Of a stretch of 64,000 bases of DNA, positions 59,559 through 64,000 are shown piece by piece. This DNA is from Bacteroidota bacterium. GTDB lineage: Bacteria > Bacteroidota > Ignavibacteria > Ignavibacteriales > Ignavibacteriaceae. A program made the translations under genes and the position numbers. Numbering within the stretch: the stretch's first letter is position 1; the number at the start of each line of letters is the position of its first letter. The notes under the pieces were generated by a model. It saw only the letters and a program-made list of their open reading frames with translations, made no database searches and had not been told where the DNA came from. The DNA lies in contig JAKIZM010000007.1 of assembly GCA_022708025.1 (NCBI GenBank), positions 1 to 64,000 of the forward strand, in the 5' to 3' direction.

Positions 59559-60689
59559 TTGAGTAATTCAGCAATTTATATTCACATTCCTTTTTGTGAT
59601 CACAAATGTATTTACTGTGATTTTTATTCGATTATTACAACTGATAATATTCAGTCGTTTCTTTCTGCATTAAAAAAAGAAATTATTTATTACTCTTCTT
59701 TATATAATTCTGATAGAAATATTTCCTCTGTTTTCTTTGGAGGCGGCACTCCATCACTTATGGAACCGGATTATATTGCTGAAATTCTTAATTGCATCGA
59801 AGATAATTTTAGCTTGGATAACAATGCAGAAATTACTCTTGAAACTAATCCGGGCACAGTTGATATAAAAAGGTTAAAGGCATTTAAAATTGCAGGGATA
59901 AACCGGATCAGCATTGGTATCCAGTCATTTAATGAAGATGAACTAAAATTTTTAACCAGAATTCATGACAGTCAGACAGCAATCAAAACCGTAGAAGATG
60001 CCGCGATAATTGGTTTTGAAAATATCAGTATTGATTTAATCTTCAATCTGCCAAATCAAACTAAAGAAATCTGGAAAAGAAATCTTCAGACTGCGATTAC
60101 TCTTCCAATTAAGCATTTATCTGCTTATAGTCTTATTCTGGAAAAAGGAACGATACTTAACAAGATGGTGCTGGATGGAAAAGTTACAATCCAGGATGAA
60201 GATTATGATGCTGATCTTTATGAAACAACAATTGATTTTTTATCATCAAAAGGTTTCATTCAATACGAAGTATCTAACTTTGCAAAACCGGGTTATGAGT
60301 GTTTACACAATAATGCTTATTGGCATTACAGAGATTATTTGGGATTTGGTCCTTCGGCACACTCATTTATTCAAAATAAAAGATGGTGGAATTTTTCCAG
60401 TTTAAAAAAATACATCAGTGAAATTAGCCAAAAGAATCATGCATTAATGAATTTTGAAATACTTAGTAACGATCAGCAGCATGAAGAATATGTGATGCTT
60501 GCATTGCGGAGTTCAGGTTTGAATTTGCAAGAATACAATAAAAGATTTTCTGACGAATGGCTTACTAGGAATTATCAATATCTGGAAAACCTGCAAAAAG
60601 AAAATTATTTGAAGCTTGATCATTCAAATATTAAGCTTACATCCAAGGGTTATGCTGTTTGTGATGAAATATTAAAAAATATTCTTTAA
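59559..60689 (+). CDS. hemW: HemW-like radical SAM protein
   Basis: A 376-aa radical SAM enzyme of the HemN/HemW family. The cluster motif is C-x3-C-x2-C (IPFCDHKCIYCDFYS), followed by SVFFGGGTPSLMEPDYIAEIL, ETNPGTVD and GINRISIGIQSFNEDELKFLTRIHDS, all standard. The size and the lack of the N-terminal HemN extension point to HemW, a heme chaperone, not to the oxygen-independent coproporphyrinogen oxidase HemN. The start is a TTG at 59559; no ATG lies near, so this non-standard start is preferred. The window contains no other heme biosynthesis gene. Confidence 0.9.
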   Translation: MSNSAIYIHIPFCDHKCIYCDFYSIITTDNIQSFLSALKKEIIYYSSLYNSDRNISSVFFGGGTPSLMEPDYIAEILNCIEDNFSLDNNAEITLETNPGTVDIKRLKAFKIAGINRISIGIQSFNEDELKFLTRIHDSQTAIKTVEDAAIIGFENISIDLIFNLPNQTKEIWKRNLQTAITLPIKHLSAYSLILEKGTILNKMVLDGKVTIQDEDYDADLYETTIDFLSSKGFIQYEVSNFAKPGYECLHNNAYWHYRDYLGFGPSAHSFIQNKRWWNFSSLKKYISEISQKNHALMNFEILSNDQQHEEYVMLALRSSGLNLQEYNKRFSDEWLTRNYQYLENLQKENYLKLDHSNIKLTSKGYAVCDEILKNIL

Positions 60690-60732
60690 TAATTTGATTA
60701 AGATTTAATTTTATAAACAATATTTTATAATT

Positions 60733-61956
60733 ATGCTGAAATTAAAACTACATTGGCAAATTCTTATTGCTTTTATCATTGCGGTTTTATTAGGATTGTT
60801 TCTCCCCTACTCTTCGGAGTATGTAAAATGGCTTGGTGATCTTTTTCTGCGCGCTTTAAAAATGATAATTGTTCCTCTGGTCTTTTCATCGATTGTTTCA
60901 GGAGTTGTAAATCTCGGCAGTTCAAGCAGTCTGGGAAGATTAGGTGCAAAAACCATGACATACTATATTACCACAAGTCTTGCCGCAATAATAACCGGAT
61001 TGATACTTGTTGATATTATTCGTCCGGGCATAGGCGCTGATCTCGGATTCAGAATGGAAGTGCACGAATTAACTTCATCAACAGGTTCTCTTAGTGATAT
61101 AATCCTTAGAATTGTTCCCACAAATCTTTTTGAAGTTTTTGTTAAGGGAGATATGCTTGCAATAATCTTCTTTGCATTGCTTTTCGGATTTTTTATTCCA
61201 AGGGTTCCAGAGCAATATTCAACTCCTTTGATAAATTTCTTCAATTCCATTTTTGAAGTAATGATGAAGCTGACATCATTTATCATAAAGTTTGCACCAA
61301 TAGGAATTTTAGGAATTGTAACGGGGATTGTTGCTGATCAGGCTTCGGATAAAGCTAAACTTATTTCGATGCTTGAACATCTGGGAGTTTATATGTTAAC
61401 AGTTCTCAGTGGCCTCGCAATCCATATGTTTATCACACTTCCGCTGCTATTAAAATTTATAGGAAAAGTTCGTCCGTTTTCACACTTTAAAGCATTATCC
61501 TTGCCGCTTATAACAGCATTCTCAACTTCATCCTCATCTGCAACATTACCATTAACAATAGAAGCAGTTGAAAATAATGTCGGTGTATCAAACAAAATAT
61601 CAAGTTTAGTACTGCCGCTTGGAGCAACAATTAATATGGATGGTACTGCACTTTACGAATGTATTGCAGCAATGTTTATCGCTCAGGCTTATGGAATCGA
61701 ATTAAGTTTTATTCAGCAAATGATAGTAGTTGTAACTGCATTACTTGCATCTATTGGTGCTGCTGGAATTCCGATGGCAGGATTAGTAATGATGTCGATT
61801 GTATTAACTGCAGTTGGTTTACCTTTAGAAGGTGTTGGTTTAATATTAGCCATTGACAGACCGCTTGATATGTGCAGAACTACTGTTAATGTTTTCAGTG
61901 ATACTTGCGGAGCGGCAATTATTGCAAAAACAGAGGGTGAAACTCTGAAAGTTTAA
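60733..61956 (+). CDS. dicarboxylate/amino acid:cation symporter
   Basis: A 407-aa transporter of the DAACS (GltP/DctA-like) family, with about eight membrane segments and two re-entrant loops. SLPLITAFSTSSSSATLPLTIEAVENNVGV holds the serine-rich HP1 motif; PLGATINMDGTALYECIAAMFIAQAYG is the TM7 signature; MAGLVMMSIVLTAVGLPLEGVGLILAIDRPLDMCRTTVNVFSDTCGAAIIAKTEGE covers HP2 and TM8 with the substrate-binding Asp/Arg region. It imports glutamate, aspartate or C4-dicarboxylates with Na+ or H+. This fits use of peptides and amino acids along with the nearby peptidases. The N-terminus is at the ATG at 60733. Confidence 0.92.
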   Translation: MLKLKLHWQILIAFIIAVLLGLFLPYSSEYVKWLGDLFLRALKMIIVPLVFSSIVSGVVNLGSSSSLGRLGAKTMTYYITTSLAAIITGLILVDIIRPGIGADLGFRMEVHELTSSTGSLSDIILRIVPTNLFEVFVKGDMLAIIFFALLFGFFIPRVPEQYSTPLINFFNSIFEVMMKLTSFIIKFAPIGILGIVTGIVADQASDKAKLISMLEHLGVYMLTVLSGLAIHMFITLPLLLKFIGKVRPFSHFKALSLPLITAFSTSSSSATLPLTIEAVENNVGVSNKISSLVLPLGATINMDGTALYECIAAMFIAQAYGIELSFIQQMIVVVTALLASIGAAGIPMAGLVMMSIVLTAVGLPLEGVGLILAIDRPLDMCRTTVNVFSDTCGAAIIAKTEGETLKV

Positions 61957-62000
61957 AAGTATTTTTACACAACATTTTTTATTGCTTAAGGAGCTGTGCT

Positions 62001-64000
62001 ATGAGAACTATTTTTACAGTTATTTTCTTATTTCTTTCTATAAATGTCTTTTCACAGAATTACCAGAAAATTAATATTTACATCAGCTCTCCTGATGATT
62101 TTATCCGATTGGCTGAGGCTGGGATTAGTCTTGAAGGTTCAAAGTTAAGTAAAGAGAATAATCTTGCTTTCTTTGTTGATGATAATGAATTGGTTAAAAT
62201 TAATTCATTGGGACTTTCATACGAAGTATTGATAGCAGACTGGCAATCCTATTACGATTCAATGCAGAAGCTAAATGAGAAAGAACGGCAAGCTGTTGTT
62301 TCGGACAGTAAAAAGGAATTCAATGTTGATGGTTTTGGTTTTGGCTCAATGGGCGGTTATTATACTTATGCTGAAATAGCTGCAAATCTTGATTCAATGT
62401 ATGCACAATATCCAAATCTTATTACTCAAAAATATTCTATTGGTACAAGCCACGAAAACAGAACAATCTGGGCAGCAAAAATATCTGATAACCCGAATAT
62501 AAATGAGAATGAACCTGCTGTTGGATTTGATGCATTAATCCACGCAAGAGAACCTCAGTCAATGGCAACGATGATGTATTATATGTGGTACCTGTTACAG
62601 AATTATGGAACAAATCCCGAAGTAACATATCTCGTAAACAACAGAGAAATTTATTGTGTGCCTTGTTTCAATCCTGATGGATACGAATATAATCGTATGA
62701 CAAGTCCTGGCGGCGGCGGTATGTGGAGAAAAAACAGAAGAAACAGCGGCAGCGGTTATTATGGTGTTGATCTTAATCGTAATTTCGGGTACGCGTGGGG
62801 CTATGATAATTCCGGTTCAAGTCCTTATCCAAGCGATGAAACTTACCGAGGACCGTTTGCTTTTTCAGAGCCGGAAGTTCAGGCTATCAGGGATTTGGCT
62901 ATACTTGTAAACTATAAAACGCAGTTTACAATGCACTCTTACGGTGAATATATTTTATATCCCTGGGGATATGTTGATATGGAAACTCCTGATTCACTTA
63001 CCTATCGCGAATTTGCAGCATTGTTAACTTCCAAAAGCGGATATGAATATGGTTCCGGCGGACAGCTTTTAGGATATAATTCTAATGGCAGTGAAAGAGA
63101 TTGGATGTACGGCGAGCAAACATTAAAAGGAAAAACTTATGGCTACACTATTGAGATCGGTGATGATTTCTGGCCTTATCAATCACAGATATTTCCGATT
63201 GCACAACAGAACCTGAGCACAATGATTTATCAAACTTATCTTGCCGGTGCGTATGTTCAAATGATTGACCCAGGGTATAGTGAACCTTTTATTGATCCGG
63301 GTGATAATATTACTATGCATAGTGTGTTCAAAAATATCGGTCTTGCAACAGCACATAACCTTGATTTACAACTTACTTCTTTAAGTCCGTACATAACTAT
63401 AACATCAGCCACAGCACAATTTGATTCTATCGCAGCGAGAAGTACGGCAACTTTAACAAATCCGCTTGCTTTTTCTGTATTTCCTTCAGCTCCTATTGAT
63501 GTTATAGCAAAATTATTACTAACTTCAAGTTTTAGTGGTAATGTTGTTAAGAAGGATACAATTAGTTTTATTCTTGGTACACAGATGTTTGTATTTGCAG
63601 ATTCAACAAATGATCCGTTGATATTATGGGATGTTGCCAGTTCACCTGCTTCAAGTCCGAAATGGGAAGCAACTACTCTTTCATATCACTCTGCCCCAAC
63701 ATCTTTTACTGATAGTAAAAATGGTAACTATGTGAACAATGCCACTGTAACTATGACATTAAAAAATGCTGTTGATCTTTCTGCATATACTAATCCCAAG
63801 CTGAAATTCTGGACAAAATATGAAACGGAATCCGGCTGGGACTATTGTCAGGTAAAAGCATCAACCAATAATGGTACAACCTGGATTCCTCTGCAAGGGA
63901 AATATACCCATCCCGGATCAGGAAGTTTTCAACCTTCAGGGCAACCATTATATAGCGGAACTCAAAGTACCTGGGTTGAAGAAGAAATGAATCTTGCACC
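62001..64000 (+). CDS. secreted M14 zinc carboxypeptidase, incomplete at the right edge
   Basis: The frame opens at ATG 62001, with AAGGAG eight bases upstream, and has no stop before the window ends (666 codons visible). Residues 1-18 form a signal peptide ending VFS. An M14 domain follows at about 115-420: IHAREPQS (H-x2-E zinc site), FNPDGYEYNR and WRKNRRN, DLNRNF (substrate-binding Asn/Arg), MHSYGEYILYPWGY (third zinc His) and YTIEIGDDFWP (catalytic Glu). Beta-rich domains follow from about 430. A T9SS sorting domain is likely beyond the edge, as the second M14 protein has one, but is not visible here. It is separated from the symporter gene by 44 bases. Confidence 0.9.
   Translation, partial: MRTIFTVIFLFLSINVFSQNYQKINIYISSPDDFIRLAEAGISLEGSKLSKENNLAFFVDDNELVKINSLGLSYEVLIADWQSYYDSMQKLNEKERQAVVSDSKKEFNVDGFGFGSMGGYYTYAEIAANLDSMYAQYPNLITQKYSIGTSHENRTIWAAKISDNPNINENEPAVGFDALIHAREPQSMATMMYYMWYLLQNYGTNPEVTYLVNNREIYCVPCFNPDGYEYNRMTSPGGGGMWRKNRRNSGSGYYGVDLNRNFGYAWGYDNSGSSPYPSDETYRGPFAFSEPEVQAIRDLAILVNYKTQFTMHSYGEYILYPWGYVDMETPDSLTYREFAALLTSKSGYEYGSGGQLLGYNSNGSERDWMYGEQTLKGKTYGYTIEIGDDFWPYQSQIFPIAQQNLSTMIYQTYLAGAYVQMIDPGYSEPFIDPGDNITMHSVFKNIGLATAHNLDLQLTSLSPYITITSATAQFDSIAARSTATLTNPLAFSVFPSAPIDVIAKLLLTSSFSGNVVKKDTISFILGTQMFVFADSTNDPLILWDVASSPASSPKWEATTLSYHSAPTSFTDSKNGNYVNNATVTMTLKNAVDLSAYTNPKLKFWTKYETESGWDYCQVKASTNNGTTWIPLQGKYTHPGSGSFQPSGQPLYSGTQSTWVEEEMNLA

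Overview
The window is AT-rich chromosomal DNA from a member of the Bacteroidota/Chlorobi/Ignavibacteria group, most likely an Ignavibacteria-type bacterium. Three secreted proteins carry C-terminal type A sorting domains of the type IX secretion system (T9SS) with the core QNYPNPFNP. The geranylgeranylglyceryl phosphate synthase and the many small dispersed palindromes also fit this group. Several genes point to anaerobic or facultative life: an [FeFe] hydrogenase, a ferredoxin-linked 2-oxoacid oxidoreductase, and a multiheme cytochrome next to a heme-binding outer-membrane porin.

Layout. 1-6.7 kb holds housekeeping genes (ogt, a 54-aa gene on the minus strand, an aldo/keto reductase, plsY-gpsA, dgt, a methyltransferase). 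7-12.7 kb is an NAD-linked trimeric [FeFe] hydrogenase (hydC-hydB-hydA) with a receiver-only response regulator, a histidine kinase and a TM1266-type hydrogenase regulator. 12.8-18.7 kb is a sigma-54 two-component system flanked on both sides by genes for related small secreted proteins. Both flanking promoters have the same CGAC-N6-GTCG dyad at a similar distance upstream of a -24/-12-like element. 18.9-21.8 kb carries a multiheme cytochrome and a heme-binding porin. 22.1-24.8 kb has a zinc-ribbon protein and the NAD salvage pair pncA-pncB. 25.2-28.2 kb is a four-subunit kor-type operon. 28.2-29.0 kb is a scrambled initiator-tRNA/GIY-YIG array.

29.2-33.4 kb encodes two large FG-GAP-like T9SS cargo proteins, the first with two palindromic mini-elements inserted in frame. 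33.6-44.6 kb is mixed: a small HTH protein, a DUF2779 nuclease-like protein, a hydrolase, a glycosyltransferase, a DUF192 protein, gmhA, a PIN/partner toxin-antitoxin-like pair, GGGP synthase, a Nudix hydrolase and an S9 peptidase. 44.8-49.7 kb has an AAA ATPase, a methyltransferase, rlmD, a DUF433/DUF5615 toxin-antitoxin pair followed by a second copy of the rlmD 3' end, and rsmI. 50-64 kb holds an S8 peptidase, an OPT transporter, two M14 carboxypeptidases (the second runs off the window), recN, envelope proteins, a hemW-like gene and a dicarboxylate/amino-acid symporter. The secreted peptidases, the OPT transporter and the symporter together suggest growth on peptides.

The least explained structure lies in three places: the sigma-54 locus with its secreted FID-x2-GDG-x2-DN proteins; the initiator-tRNA array in which every damaged copy carries a short palindrome; and two duplicated gene 3' ends (cytochrome, rlmD). 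All calls come from reading the sequence and remembered family motifs. No database search, folding or expression data were available.
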